Source of the DNA: Clostridium arbusti SL206
GTDB taxonomy: Bacteria; Bacillota; Clostridia; Clostridiales; Clostridiaceae
Assembly (NCBI RefSeq): GCF_000246895.1
Contig: NZ_BAEV01000004.1
Location: 1-64,000, forward strand
Direction: 5' to 3'
DNA length: 64,000 nucleotides
Shown here: piece by piece, positions 46,261 through 55,398 of the stretch
Layout of the letters: every line of letters begins with the position of its first letter
Position numbering within the stretch: position 1 is the stretch's first letter
The notes under the pieces: generated by a model
Databases searched by the model: none
What the model was told of the DNA's origin: nothing
What the model saw: only the letters and a program-made list of their open reading frames with translations
Translations under genes and position numbers: made by a program

Positions 46261-46333
46261 TATCAAATAAATAGCCCATAATATTTTTTATATGGACTAT
46301 TTATTTGATAAAAGTATCTGCTCTTTTGTTCCA

Positions 46334-46690
46334 TTAAATAGATTCTTTTAAAATATCATAGCTGTATTCTATTATTTCATCACATGATACACCTTTTTTC
46401 TTTAATTCTATACATTCAAAAGTTCCATACTTTTCTTTTACTTTATTTATTAATTCTTTAGTTAACTTTCTCGTTTCATTTGCTTCTTTACCTGTCTCTC
46501 TTCCTTTTACTGCTCCTATAGCCATTAGAGTTCCTGTAATAGCTCCACAAGTAGCCCCAACTGTCATACCTCCGCCAAAAGGACTTGCTATTGAAACTGG
46601 AATATTTAATCCTTTTTCTTCATTTATAGCTTTTACAATAGATTCTGCACAATTGTATCCTTCTTTATGGAATTCTGTTACTTTTTTCAT
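46334..46690 (-). CDS. C_GCAxxG_C_C family protein
   Basis: A 118-residue redox-type protein with the family cysteine pattern: GYNCAESIV near the N-terminus, GGGMTVGATCGAITGTLMAIG in the middle and CIELKKKGVSCDEII near the end. Members occur with thioredoxin and metal-reduction genes; the function is unknown and metal or Fe-S binding is suspected. GGAGGTG precedes the start. It follows the TrxA gene by 24 bases, so the two are co-transcribed. Confidence 0.9.
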   Translation of the reverse strand: MKKVTEFHKEGYNCAESIVKAINEEKGLNIPVSIASPFGGGMTVGATCGAITGTLMAIGAVKGRETGKEANETRKLTKELINKVKEKYGTFECIELKKKGVSCDEIIEYSYDILKESI

Positions 46691-46714
46691 TTTATTACAC
46701 CTCCAACCTTATAA

Positions 46715-47038
46715 TTATATAATTGAATGTTGCTCTAACTTACTTTTTAAAACTTCCTTTGGTTGAAAACCTACCATTTTATCAACAGCTGTACCGTTCT
46801 TGAAAATAATAACTGTTGGCACACCCATGATGCCATATTTTTGAGCTATATTGCCACTTTTATCTACATCAACCTTAAATACTTTAGCTTTTCCTGCCAT
46901 TTCTTTACTCAATTCTTCCACTATTGGTGTAAGCATCTTGCAAGGTCCACACCATTCTGCAAAGAAGTCTATTAATACAACATCATTACTATTTAAAACT
47001 TCGTCTTTAAATTCTCTACTATTTATTACTTTTGCCAT
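46715..47038 (-). CDS. trxA: Thioredoxin
   Basis: Start at 47038, internal to a longer frame, because GAAGGTAATATC leads into it. 107-residue thioredoxin with the canonical active site AEWCGPCKML and cis-Pro loop GIMGVPTVIIFKNG. It reduces protein disulfides in the cytoplasm. It lies 26 bases after the rhodanese gene and is the second gene of a rhodanese-TrxA-C_GCAxxG_C_C operon, which suggests handling of protein persulfides. Confidence 0.95.
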   Translation of the reverse strand: MAKVINSREFKDEVLNSNDVVLIDFFAEWCGPCKMLTPIVEELSKEMAGKAKVFKVDVDKSGNIAQKYGIMGVPTVIIFKNGTAVDKMVGFQPKEVLKSKLEQHSII

Positions 47039-47064
47039 GATATTACCTTCTTTCATCTTATTTT

Positions 47065-47385
47065 TTATCTTTCTAATGGGAGAATGTACGACCGTGTTCC
47101 ACCAGAAATATTCACAACATTGTATCCTTGATTAGATAACTCTTTACAAGTTCTTGCACTTCTTGAACCTGATTGACACACTATGTGATATTCCTTTGAT
47201 TTATTAATATACTTTTCTGGATTAGTTAAAATCGCACCCATTGGTACATTTTTAGCTGTTGGTATATGACCGCCTTTATATTCATAATTTTCTCTAACAT
47301 CTATTAAATTAATCTTTCCTAGTTTACCATCTAAATCATGAGCACTTATTGAATTAAAATTACTTTTCCCAAAAATTGAAAACAT
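47065..47385 (-). CDS. Rhodanese-like sulfurtransferase
   Basis: Start at 47385 after GGAGGTAA. 106 residues forming one rhodanese domain: LIDVRENYEYKGGHIPTAKN and the active-site loop VCQSGSRSARTC with the persulfide-carrying Cys. It moves sulfane sulfur to thiols. First gene of the operon with thioredoxin, and its leader carries the operator shared with the BigR-like regulator. Confidence 0.93.
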   Translation of the reverse strand: MFSIFGKSNFNSISAHDLDGKLGKINLIDVRENYEYKGGHIPTAKNVPMGAILTNPEKYINKSKEYHIVCQSGSRSARTCKELSNQGYNVVNISGGTRSYILPLER

Positions 47386-47413
47386 ATTAATTACCTCCAA
47401 GATATAATATTAG

Positions 47414-47435
47414 TATATTAGAAACTTCTTATATA
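47414..47435. promoter_or_regulatory. Operator shared by the sulfur regulon, copy 1
   Basis: TATATTAGAAACTTCTTATA plus TA, a dyad of 22 bp ahead of the rhodanese gene, embedded in a larger inverted repeat (AATATTAGTATA / TATACTAATATT, 47407-47443). Nearly identical to the copy at 47915-47936. Confidence 0.7.
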
Positions 47436-47588
47436 CTAATATTATATCCTGAATTAGTTTTTGTCAATACTGTTTTAATTTTTGTTTTAAAATATGTATT
47501 TAGTTTAATCTAAAATTTATATAAATCCATGTAACAAAAAAGACATGCAATTAGTTTTATCCAATTTGCATGTCTTATATAACTTCTT

Positions 47589-47873
47589 TTAATGATCACA
47601 ATAATTTTCTTTTAATACCTTAATTACATTTCTTATCCTATCATCTTGTATTGAATAGGTGATTGAAAGTCCACATTTATTTGAACTCAATATTCTGTGA
47701 GCTTTTAACATTGCTAAATGCTGTGACAGTGCTGATTGTGTTAAATTATTAATTTTTTGATGAAGCTCAGTTACTGTCATCGGCGATTCAATAAGATTGC
47801 ACACGATCATTAACCTATTTTCATTCGCTAACACTTTCAATAATTCTGCTATATCTTTAACATTATCTATCAT
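47589..47873 (-). CDS. ArsR-family repressor, BigR/SqrR-like
   Basis: A 94-residue winged helix (LLKVLANENRLMIVCNLIES, LTQSALSQHLAMLKAHRIL). It lacks a CVC site but has one Cys in the second helix (LMIVCNL) and one near the C-terminus (ENYCDH), the spacing used by persulfide sensors BigR and SqrR. The neighbouring rhodanese/thioredoxin operon and the shared operator fit a reactive-sulfur regulator. TTTAGGAGG precedes the start. Confidence 0.85.
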   Translation of the reverse strand: MIDNVKDIAELLKVLANENRLMIVCNLIESPMTVTELHQKINNLTQSALSQHLAMLKAHRILSSNKCGLSITYSIQDDRIRNVIKVLKENYCDH

Positions 47874-47914
47874 TAAAATTCCTCCTAAAGGTAATACTAA
47901 TATTTTAATATAAG

Positions 47915-47936
47915 TATATTAGAAATTTATTATATA
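47915..47936. promoter_or_regulatory. Operator shared by the sulfur regulon, copy 2
   Basis: TATATTAGAAATTTATTATA plus TA, two mismatches from the copy at 47414-47435, upstream of the BigR-like regulator; consistent with autorepression. Confidence 0.7.
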
Positions 47937-48012
47937 ATAATGTTAATTCATACTTTATATGATTGTCAATTTATATTTTATACTTCTAGTGTTAACGTAT
48001 CAATTACTACAA

Positions 48013-48369
48013 TTAATGATTATTATGTTCTCCATGATGATTACAAACTTCATTTTTATCTTCTAAGTTTCCATTAATGTATTCTTCAATAGCCTTTGTA
48101 TATTCTCCTGATGCTCCTTTTATTATCTTAAGACCATTTTGCTGTAAACCTGAAAGTGCACCTCCGCCTATACCTCCAGTTATAACTACATTTGTTCCAT
48201 GTTTTACAAGTAAATCTGCTAGTCCCTGATGCTGATGTGCAAGCTCTTCAGCAGATATTTTCTCAATTTGTATAATTTTTTTGTCTTCTACTGTTGCAAT
48301 AATAAAACTTTTACTCATTCCAAAATGTTGATTCACCATATTTCCATTATTAGGCACTGCTATTTTCAT
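48013..48369 (-). CDS. NifX/NifB-type dinitrogenase iron-molybdenum cofactor-binding domain protein
   Basis: Start at 48369 after AAGGAGG. 118 residues with the family pattern MKIAVPNNGNMVNQHFGMS, VITGGIGGGALSGLQQNGL, and a His/Cys-rich tail (CNHHGEHNNH) likely to bind metal. Members bind Fe-S or Fe-Mo precursor clusters, but most, like this one, occur outside nitrogen fixation beside Mrp-type ATPases and DUF134 proteins. The truncated Mrp gene at 42836 would be its natural partner. Confidence 0.9.
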   Translation of the reverse strand: MKIAVPNNGNMVNQHFGMSKSFIIATVEDKKIIQIEKISAEELAHQHQGLADLLVKHGTNVVITGGIGGGALSGLQQNGLKIIKGASGEYTKAIEEYINGNLEDKNEVCNHHGEHNNH

Positions 48370-48606
48370 ATTATTAAACCTCCTTGATTTCACTTAATAC
48401 AGAATAAACATTTAGTTTATTACTGGCATATGCTATTCATATTATATAACGAATGCTTTTTTATTGTCAAATGCTAATAACGAAATATTTATTATATAAA
48501 TTGCTTAACAAAATGAAAAAGTCAAGTTTATAATTATAATTGCATTTTTTACACTAGAATTGAATACTACTTTAAAGGAGGCTGTTAAAATATTATCTAC
48601 AAGGCT

Positions 48607-49056
48607 TTAGTCACTTTTAACTGATTTATTACACACCTTATTGCAAAAACTACTTTTTTTACTGCATATCACTCTTTTAGAGCCACATATAGGACAAGTA
48701 TTTCTATCTTCTTCATATTTTATCTCATATATATTATTACAAACTAGACATTTAAATTGGCAAATATTCATTGTGTAGTTTCCACCACTTATATTTATGG
48801 CCTTTCCTTCTATGATAGCAGTTGCTATCTTCTTTCTTGCATTATCAATTATATTTTGAAAAGTTTGCCTTGAAATATGCATTTTTTTTGCACATTCTTC
48901 TTGATTTAAGTCTTCAATATCTTTAAGTCGTATTGCTTCAAGCTCTTCAACTTTTATTGTTATATCTTCAATTTCACATTTTTTTCTACCCATTGGTACA
49001 AAGTATGTATATTGGGGTAAATTCTCTATTTTCCTATATTTAACTGGTCTTGGCAT
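48607..49056 (-). CDS. DUF134 DNA-binding protein with zinc ribbon
   Basis: A 149-residue protein. Residues 1-90 are the DUF134 module (MPRPVKYRKIENLP, LEAIRLKDIEDLNQEECAKK, SRQTFQNIIDNARKKIA), a sigma-70 region 4-like helix-turn-helix. Residues 95-149 form a rubredoxin/zinc-ribbon-like unit (CQFKCLVCNN, CPICGSKR) and an extra Cys tail. A probable regulator of the NifX/Mrp-type cluster. GGGAGGA precedes the start. Confidence 0.9.
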   Translation of the reverse strand: MPRPVKYRKIENLPQYTYFVPMGRKKCEIEDITIKVEELEAIRLKDIEDLNQEECAKKMHISRQTFQNIIDNARKKIATAIIEGKAINISGGNYTMNICQFKCLVCNNIYEIKYEEDRNTCPICGSKRVICSKKSSFCNKVCNKSVKSD

Positions 49057-49161
49057 AATTCATCCTCCCGTATACCTAATAATTACAAAGCATAGCTCTC
49101 TAAGGCTAATTTTTTAATAATCATTGATTATTTACTAAATATAAACATATTTTAATATTTC

Positions 49162-49734
49162 TTATGAAGCATTGATTTTACTAACCTGTTCTACTACCTT
49201 ATATAAAGTTGGTTTGGTTATATCAAACATATTACATATATCCTTAACGGTAGTTTTCTTCTGCTGATATAATTCATATATGGCTTTCTTTTTATTATCA
49301 TCAAGTTTAGGTTTTCTGCCACCTTTTCTTCCTCGAGCTCTTGCTGCTTCCAATCCTTCCTTTGTCCTTTGGCTTATTAAATCTCTTTCAAACTGGCTTA
49401 TTCCAGCCATAAAGGTAAACATTAATTTTCCCTGGGGCGTTGTAGTATCCAGCCAGCTTTCTTTTAAACTTTTAATATTGGCACCTTTCTTTTCAATCTT
49501 ATCTACTAAGCTGAATAAATCCTTTGTACTTCTACTTAGTCTCGTAAGATCTGCCACTAATATAATATCATCCTTCCTTATTTTGTCTAGAAGTCTATTT
49601 AATTTTGGTCTATCAGCTTTTGTTCCAGTTATTTTTTCTTGTATTATCTCTTCTGCACCTGCTGCCTTTAAAGAATCTAATTGTCTATCTAAATTCTGCT
49701 CTTGAGTACTTACCCGTGCATATCCAAATATCAT
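49162..49734 (-). CDS. tnpR: Serine resolvase TnpR of the second Tn3-family transposon
   Basis: Start at 49734 after AAAGGATG. 190 residues: FGYARVSTQEQNLDRQ with the nucleophile Ser, VADLTRLSRSTKDLF, TPQGKLMFTFMAGISQFERD and a C-terminal helix-turn-helix (TVKDICNMFDITKPTLYKVV). It resolves cointegrates at the res site between it and tnpA. Divergent from tnpA, with 228 bases between. Confidence 0.94.
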   Translation of the reverse strand: MIFGYARVSTQEQNLDRQLDSLKAAGAEEIIQEKITGTKADRPKLNRLLDKIRKDDIILVADLTRLSRSTKDLFSLVDKIEKKGANIKSLKESWLDTTTPQGKLMFTFMAGISQFERDLISQRTKEGLEAARARGRKGGRKPKLDDNKKKAIYELYQQKKTTVKDICNMFDITKPTLYKVVEQVSKINAS

Positions 49735-49757
49735 ATTCAAACATCCTTTCAAATAAT

Positions 49758-49819
49758 CGATACTATTATCGTAAATTAAAGGTTGATTTTAGTCAATATA
49801 TTTACTTTGATATATTGAC
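49758..49819. promoter_or_regulatory. Candidate res site
   Basis: CGATA-CTAT-TATCG at 49758-49771 and a perfect inverted repeat GTCAATATAT (49792-49801) / ATATATTGAC (49810-49819) in the tnpR-tnpA interval, matching the layout of resolvase sub-sites I and II. Further sub-sites may lie at 49870-49910. Confidence 0.6.
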
Positions 49820-49962
49820 CGATTTTATTTACTATAAAAATGGCTTGTTTTCGTAACTTTAGAAAAGAGTAAATACAGTAAATTAAACGGTCATTTATTT
49901 TACTTGTTTTATATGATATTATTGTTATCAAATATTGAATTATATGGGTGGGGTGATATTTA

Positions 49963-52941
49963 ATGAAGAGACATTGGGAGCTTGATGAGCTTATAGATTA
50001 CTTTACTATAATGCCAAATGAATTAGAACAATTAGGGAAAAAAACCGGTGTAACAAGATTAGGCTTTGCTGTTATGTTTAAATTTTTTCAATATGAAGCA
50101 AGATTCCCAAATTATAAGAATGAAATTCCAAAGGAAGTTGTACTTTACATATCGAAACAATTAAATTTAGATTCAGATTTGTTTGATAACTATAATTGGA
50201 ATGGGAGAATTATTAAATATCATAGAGCACAAATTAGAGATTTCTTTGGATTCCGTGAAGCAGTTGTTGAAGATATAAATACTGTAACACAATGGCTTTC
50301 TAAACATGTATTTTATCATAATGCAGATATAAATAATCTAAAAGATGTTGCATATAATAGGTTCAAAGAATTACAAATTGAGCCTCCAACACCTGATCGT
50401 ATAGAACGTATAACTAAATCAGCTATATTTACTTATGAAAACAAATTCTTTGAAGAAACTTTTGATAAATTATCAAAGGAAGCTTTAAAGAAAATGGATA
50501 CTTTAATTAATGATTTAACTATTTATGAGGAAAATGAAGTAGATTACAGTAGTTCAGACAATATTTCTCTTAGTGATTTAAGAGCAGATCCAGGCCGTAT
50601 TGGATTAGAAAGTGTATTTAAAGAAGTAACTAAACTTAAAACAATTCAACAAATTAATCTTCCTGAAGATCTTTTTAATAATATCCCTCAAAAAATACTC
50701 AATAAATATAAATTAAGAGCTGTTTCAGAAGATTTACGAGAACTTCGCAGACATCCAAAACCACTTCGATATACTCTATTATCATCCTTCTTTTGGCTTA
50801 GAAGCAGAGAAATTACAGATAATCTTATTGAACTTCTAATACAAATTATTCATAGGATAGGTGTCAGAGCCGAAAGAAAAGTCGATAAAGAAATTTTAAA
50901 TGATTTTAGACGTGTCAATGGAAAAACAAATATTTTATTTCAAATGGCAGATGCCGCTGTAAACAATCCAGACGGTATAATAAAGAAAGTATTATTTCCA
51001 ATTGTAAGTGAGAGTACATTAAATGATTTAGTAAAAGAGCTTAAGAATACTGGTTCTGCATATAGGCAGAAAGTATATACGGTTATGAGGTCATCTTATA
51101 GTAATCATTATAGAAGAATGGTTCCAGAAATACTTGATACTCTACAGTTTTGTTCAAATAATCAAATACATCAACCTATTATAAAAGCTTTGGTTATTAT
51201 TAAAAAATATTATAATATAGGTACTCATTATTTTACTGACAATGAATTTATACCAATTGACGGTGTTATTCGTACATCTATGAAAGATGCGGTTATAGAA
51301 ACTGATGATAATGGCCATGAACGCATAAATAGAATAAATTATGAAATTGTTATCTTACAGGCCTTAAGAGATAAATTGCGTTGTAAAGAAATATGGGTAG
51401 TTGGTGCAAATAGATATAGAAATCCTGATGAAGACTTACCTACTGACTTTGAAGAACGTAGAGAAGAAAATTATAAAGCTTTAAAACAACCTTTAGATTC
51501 AGAAGAATTTATAAATAGTATTAAACAATCTATGTATAATGCATTAAACAAACTAGATACTGGTATTCCTAAAAATCCAAAAGTACGTATATCTAATAAA
51601 AATAACAAAGGTTGGATTACTCTATCTCCCAGTGAACCTCAAGATGAACCTCTAAATTTGTCAAAAATAAAAGCTGAAATCATGAGACACTGGCCCATGA
51701 CTAATTTACTTGATGTTCTTAAAGAAGCAGATCTAAGAATAAACTTTACTGATAATTTTAAAACTGTAGCTTCACGTGAAATGTTAGATAGAGAGCTAAT
51801 TCAAAAACGTCTTATCCTAGCTTTATATGGATTAGGTACAAATACAGGTTTAAAACGTATTTCAGCAGGAAATCATGGAGAAACATATAAAGACTTACTT
51901 TATATAAAAAGAAAATTTATAAATAAAGATAACCTACATAATGCAATATCAGCAGTAGTTAATGCAATACTTAAAAGTCGAGTAGAAGATATCTGGGGTG
52001 AAGGTACAACAACCTGTGCTTCAGATAGTAAAAAATTTGGAGCATGGGATCAGAATTTAATGACAGAATGGCATATTAGATACCGTGGACGTGGTGTAAT
52101 GATATATTGGCATGTTGAAAAAAATTCTACATGTATATATTCACAATTAAAACAATGCTCATCTTCTGAAGTATCTGCAATGATAGAAGGATTATTAAAG
52201 CACTGTACAGATATGGAGATAGGAAAGAATTTTGTAGATTCTCATGGTCAAAGTGAAGTTGCTTTTGCTTTTTGTCATCTGTTAGGATTTAATCTAATGC
52301 CTAGAATTAAAGCTATACATTCACAAAGATTATATAGACCGGAGACTGGAATGAGTGAAGTATATCCTAACTTACAGCCAGTGCTAACAAGACCTATAAA
52401 TTGGGAACTTATAAGACAGCAGTACGATGAAATGATAAAATATGCAACTGGGTTAAGGCTTGGAACTGCTGAGACAGAAGCTATATTAAAAAGATTTACT
52501 AGAAATAATTTAAAGCATCCTACATACCTTGCTCTTGCTGAATTAGGAAAAGCTATAAAGACTATATTTCTTTGTGAGTACTTAAATTCGGAGAATTTGA
52601 GAATAGAAATACATGAGGGCCTTAATGTGGTTGAAAACTGGAACTCAGCTAATTCATTTATTTTCTATGGTAAAAGTGGTGAAATATCAACAAACAGAAT
52701 TGAAGATCAAGAACTTTCAGTATTAAGCCTTCATCTCTTACAAAATTGCTTAGTATATGTAAATACACTAATGATACAGCAAGTATTATCCGAAAAGAAA
52801 TGGTTCGATATAATGGCTACAGAAGATTTTAGAGCTTTAACTCCATTAATTTATAATCATGTAAATCCATATGGAAATTTTGATTTAGATATGAATGTAA
52901 GAATTCCAATAAATACCTATAAAATCTCAGTACAATCATAA
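49963..52941 (+). CDS. tnpA: Tn3-family transposase TnpA (second copy)
   Basis: A 992-residue transposase, same length as the one at 31089-34067 and clearly homologous over its whole length, with nearly identical catalytic regions ([34 protein letters not shown]). Ribosome site GGGTGGGGTGA before ATG 49963. It probably recognises the same kind of 39-bp ends, so either transposase could act on both transposons and on the miniature elements. Confidence 0.96.
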   Translation: MKRHWELDELIDYFTIMPNELEQLGKKTGVTRLGFAVMFKFFQYEARFPNYKNEIPKEVVLYISKQLNLDSDLFDNYNWNGRIIKYHRAQIRDFFGFREAVVEDINTVTQWLSKHVFYHNADINNLKDVAYNRFKELQIEPPTPDRIERITKSAIFTYENKFFEETFDKLSKEALKKMDTLINDLTIYEENEVDYSSSDNISLSDLRADPGRIGLESVFKEVTKLKTIQQINLPEDLFNNIPQKILNKYKLRAVSEDLRELRRHPKPLRYTLLSSFFWLRSREITDNLIELLIQIIHRIGVRAERKVDKEILNDFRRVNGKTNILFQMADAAVNNPDGIIKKVLFPIVSESTLNDLVKELKNTGSAYRQKVYTVMRSSYSNHYRRMVPEILDTLQFCSNNQIHQPIIKALVIIKKYYNIGTHYFTDNEFIPIDGVIRTSMKDAVIETDDNGHERINRINYEIVILQALRDKLRCKEIWVVGANRYRNPDEDLPTDFEERREENYKALKQPLDSEEFINSIKQSMYNALNKLDTGIPKNPKVRISNKNNKGWITLSPSEPQDEPLNLSKIKAEIMRHWPMTNLLDVLKEADLRINFTDNFKTVASREMLDRELIQKRLILALYGLGTNTGLKRISAGNHGETYKDLLYIKRKFINKDNLHNAISAVVNAILKSRVEDIWGEGTTTCASDSKKFGAWDQNLMTEWHIRYRGRGVMIYWHVEKNSTCIYSQLKQCSSSEVSAMIEGLLKHCTDMEIGKNFVDSHGQSEVAFAFCHLLGFNLMPRIKAIHSQRLYRPETGMSEVYPNLQPVLTRPINWELIRQQYDEMIKYATGLRLGTAETEAILKRFTRNNLKHPTYLALAELGKAIKTIFLCEYLNSENLRIEIHEGLNVVENWNSANSFIFYGKSGEISTNRIEDQELSVLSLHLLQNCLVYVNTLMIQQVLSEKKWFDIMATEDFRALTPLIYNHVNPYGNFDLDMNVRIPINTYKISVQS

Positions 52942-52995
52942 TAGAATTATAATATAGAAATCTACTTTATATCTATATTTAATTAGAGTAGATTT

Positions 52996-53034
52996 CTACT
53001 TTGCCCCTGGTGACACGTTCGCTGGTATTACCCC
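52996..53034 (-). repeat. Right terminal inverted repeat of the second Tn3-family transposon
   Basis: 39 bp ending GCTGGTATTACCCC with inner CTACTTTGCCCCTGG; differs from the first transposon mainly at central bases. Confidence 0.88.
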
Positions 53035-53270
53035 AAGTACTGTAGTTAATCATTACTTAAAATAATAATAAATTGGTGCTCATATACACAACTTTTTTCA
53101 ATTCAATTGTTGTAGTATAATTGATTTATAAATTAAATGATTTTAACTAAAGAAAACAGCATGAAATCTATAAATGAGGATGATGGTTTATTACAAGTAA
53201 ATACGAAATACTTAGTAAAAAAGTTCTTAAAAGAAGATAGTTAAGTACAGAAATAGGAGTTGATAGTAGT

Positions 53271-53429
53271 ATGATAAAAGAAAAAAGTTTTATTTTTTCA
53301 AAAGAATTTGATGAGGCAATGAAAAATGTAAAAAAAGTACCTTATTTAGAAATTGAAAAACAGCTAAAAGAATTTTCTAAAAAAACATCTGAAATTATTA
53401 ATGAAAAAAATATATCAAAGGAAGATTAA
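53271..53429 (+). CDS. 52-residue hypothetical protein
   Basis: Small charged protein (MIKEKSFIFSKEFDEAMKNV ... KQLKEFSKKTSEIINEKNI) with AGGAG 12 bases before ATG 53271 and a strong terminator overlapping its stop, so a real gene is likely. An even smaller open frame (53137-53244, 35 codons) stands just upstream. No family recognised. Confidence 0.5.
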   Translation: MIKEKSFIFSKEFDEAMKNVKKVPYLEIEKQLKEFSKKTSEIINEKNISKED

Positions 53430-53460
53430 TAATTAATTTTCCTTTGATATATTTTTTTAT
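53409..53460 (+). terminator. Rho-independent terminator
   Basis: Perfect 15-base arms AATATATCAAAGGAA / TTCCTTTGATATATT followed by T6. Confidence 0.85.
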
Positions 53461-53505
53461 ATGGTGTAATGGAAGACTGTGCAATCAGAGACTGAATAAA
53501 GAAAA

Positions 53506-53563
53506 AGTCTACATAAGATAAGATTACATAATTTAAATTATGTAATCTTATCTTATGTAGACT
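53506..53563. repeat. 58-bp perfect palindrome
   Basis: 29-base arms, centre between 53534 and 53535, no loop and no mismatch. Starts AGTCTACATAAGATAAGATT. No T-run on either side, so it is not a typical terminator. Confidence 0.85.
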
Positions 53564-53584
53564 AAACTTAACCTATTATATTTA

Positions 53585-53662
53585 AAAACCCACTGATAGA
53601 CCCACTAAAAAATAGTCTACTATCAATACATTTTAGTATCTAGTGACCCAAAAGTGGGTTTT
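53585..53662. repeat. Inverted repeat AAAACCCACT / AGTGGGTTTT
   Basis: 10-base perfect arms separated by 58 bases that contain a second CCCACT copy and a GATAGAC / GTCTACTATC pair. A third ACCCACT copy lies near 54031. Meaning unknown; together with the adjacent palindrome it suggests a structured site. Confidence 0.5.
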
Positions 53663-53696
53663 CCAATTTCTTAAAGCCCATTATTGTGACCATTGT

Positions 53697-53946
53697 GGGG
53701 TACGGCAACGATTCGTGCAAAAAACAGCCATAAGACAGTATTTACCATTTCAAATAAGTAAAGTAGTCCCTTTCAGGCGTTAGCAACACAAAAGTCTTAC
53801 CTTTTGTGTTGGCATTATTTAATGTCACAAAACTATGAATTTTATATTTTGTGGCATCACAAAAGTAGTATATGGACTTATGTGATAGTATTTAGAGTTA
53901 AATATTGTCATGTGACTGTTTTTTACATTAATCGTTGCCTTACCCC
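53697..53946. mobile_element. Miniature Tn3-like element, 250 bp
   Basis: About 40-bp terminal inverted repeats, GGGGTACGGCAACGATT on the left and AATCGTTGCCTTACCCC on the right, with further matches inside (AAAAAACAG and its complement). The interior has two CACAAAA-type hairpins and no gene. The GGGG start and 38-40 bp length are those of Tn3-family ends. No clear target duplication. Confidence 0.7.
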
Positions 53947-54062
53947 TATAGCACGGGCAACCTATTGATTTTATTAAGTTCTAGTATTTTACGATTCATA
54001 TAGGGTGTCGCCAACATTTCCGACAAAACCCACTCTAAGACAAAAATCAGTATTAAGAAATA

Positions 54063-54084
54063 AAAAAGGCATTTGAGCCTTTTT
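54063..54084 (-). terminator. Rho-independent terminator
   Basis: AAAAAGGC / GCCTTTTT with a 6-base loop, placed directly after the stop of the minus-strand gene at 54099. Confidence 0.8.
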
Positions 54085-54098
54085 ATAAAATAACTTTA

Positions 54099-54302
54099 TT
54101 AATACTCTACTATATATGTCATTCCCTTATCGTCCTCACCATCTCTAAATGGTCTTGGTTCTCCTACAACTTGAATTTTACAACTACATTCAGGGCATCC
54201 AATGTATTCATATTCATTGTTTTTTCCACATATGTACTTTTTAGTAGCCTTTCCATCTACAAAAGTATGTCCATTTTCACAAGTGTATTTTTTACTATCC
54301 AT
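54099..54302 (-). CDS. Small zinc-ribbon-like protein
   Basis: A 67-residue protein with four to five cysteines in ribbon-like spacing (KYTCENGHTF, KYICGKNN, IGCPECSCKIQ). Likely zinc-binding. TGGAGGG precedes the start. It may share a transcript with the regulator upstream, although a hairpin (54344-54426) stands between them. Not recognised. Confidence 0.65.
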   Translation of the reverse strand: MDSKKYTCENGHTFVDGKATKKYICGKNNEYEYIGCPECSCKIQVVGEPRPFRDGEDDKGMTYIVEY

Positions 54303-54343
54303 AACTTACCCTCCAATCAATTAATTTATATTTTGGCTATGTA

Positions 54344-54426
54344 GGGGTATCTGTAGCAATGGATTGGCAGTTTTGCAAATAATGTAATTTCTATTGCCAT
54401 TATTGTTCCGTTACTACAGATACCCC
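54344..54426. repeat. 83-bp inverted-repeat unit with GGGGTATCTGTAG ends
   Basis: Outer 13 bases are perfectly inverted (GGGGTATCTGTAG / CTACAGATACCCC) with weaker pairing inside (AATGG / CCATT). It may be a minimal Tn3-type miniature or simply a strong hairpin between two co-directional genes. Confidence 0.5.
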
Positions 54427-54473
54427 ATAATTTATTTTACTGGAATAATAATTTTTATATTACAGTACCTTTT

Positions 54474-55058
54474 CTATTTATATTTTTCCATATATTCAAT
54501 TAAAGCCATAGCCGTAAGATCTTGAAGCTTATATTCTTTATGGTTTCCAGCAAAATTTTTAAATTCATCATATATTTTTATATATAATTTTATACCTTTT
54601 GTTATAGCCTTTTCAGTTCCAATTCTTTCAATATCAATATTTATTTTAGGATCAGATACATCAATTACATTTTCATTTTTCTTTTGAATTTTATACCATT
54701 CCAACATTTCCAGCATCTCATCTTTTAATGAGTTAAACTTTTGTATCTCTTTAGTAAAAGTATTAATTTTTTCAATCATTAAAGAATCATTTTTATTAAT
54801 AACTTTAGTTTCACTATCGTTAATATTTTTACTTTCACTGTTATCATTAACCTTAGTTTCACTATTGTTATCCAAAACATATGCTGTTTTATCACTATTC
54901 ATATGATAGCCATGCTTATTAAGTTTTTTTCTAATTGTACTTTCACTATAACCAATCGCTTCAATAACTTTTGTCGCACTGCCGTAAATTTTCATATTAT
55001 CATTTATGTACTTAACTTGATTTTCAATAGATAGTTTACTAAATTCAGTTTTATCCAT
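54474..55058 (-). CDS. DNA-binding plasmid regulator with internal Asn/Ser-rich linker
   Basis: Start at 55058 (GGGGGGA upstream). N-terminal helix-turn-helix (SATKVIEAIGYSESTIRKKL), a linker with repeated SETKV/SESKN units, then a coiled coil (MIEKINTFTKEIQKFNSLKD) and a C-terminal helical module (EKAITKGIKLYIKIYDEFKN) like the dimerisation ends of plasmid replication or partition regulators. Divergent from the ParM-like gene. Two GTCGCAC direct repeats (55099-55115) just upstream may be its operator. Confidence 0.65.
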   Translation of the reverse strand: MDKTEFSKLSIENQVKYINDNMKIYGSATKVIEAIGYSESTIRKKLNKHGYHMNSDKTAYVLDNNSETKVNDNSESKNINDSETKVINKNDSLMIEKINTFTKEIQKFNSLKDEMLEMLEWYKIQKKNENVIDVSDPKINIDIERIGTEKAITKGIKLYIKIYDEFKNFAGNHKEYKLQDLTAMALIEYMEKYK

Positions 55059-55285
55059 TATATATCCCCCCATTACAATTAAAATTATAATAACTAATGT
55101 CGCACCATTGTCGCACTAAAATATCTTCTTATGTATTTATAATAATTATATTATTTACTACAGTTTCACTTTAGTTATTATTCTATAAAAACTAAATAAA
55201 TCCTTTTTATATATGTAATATTTTTACAAAAATAAAGGATTTTTTAAATTTAATATAGAATATATTAATATAAGCATACACTTGA

Positions 55286-55368
55286 ACATACAATGAATGT
55301 CTTAAATGCAAAAAAATTTGGAAAATATATTGACTTGTATGTGCTTTTAGACATACAATAAACATACA
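55286..55368. promoter_or_regulatory. par operon promoter with ACATACAA repeats (candidate centromere)
   Basis: TTGACT (55330-55335), 18-base spacer, TACAAT (55354-55359). ACATACAAT occurs at 55286 and 55351, ACATACA at 55362, and the inverted TTGTATGT at 55335, so the repeats cover both promoter boxes. Such arrays are where a ParR-type adaptor binds, acting as both centromere and operator. Confidence 0.65.
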
Positions 55369-55398
55369 GAATTGATTTAATTTTAGGGGGAATAAATT

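Larger units (their letters stand above)
49162..53034 (+). mobile_element. Second Tn3-family transposon (tnpR, res, tnpA, right end; left end not found)
   Basis: The right 39-bp end is at 52996-53034. No matching left end was seen next to tnpR, so the left border given here is only the edge of the resolvase gene. The true unit may reach further left and include the redox/metal cluster as cargo, or the left end may have been lost. Confidence 0.7.

Noticed and set aside
36287..53034. A single 16.7-kb transposon from the orphan end to the second TnpA right end
   Set aside because: The two ends agree only at their outer and inner edges, no target duplication is seen, and other ends lie in between.
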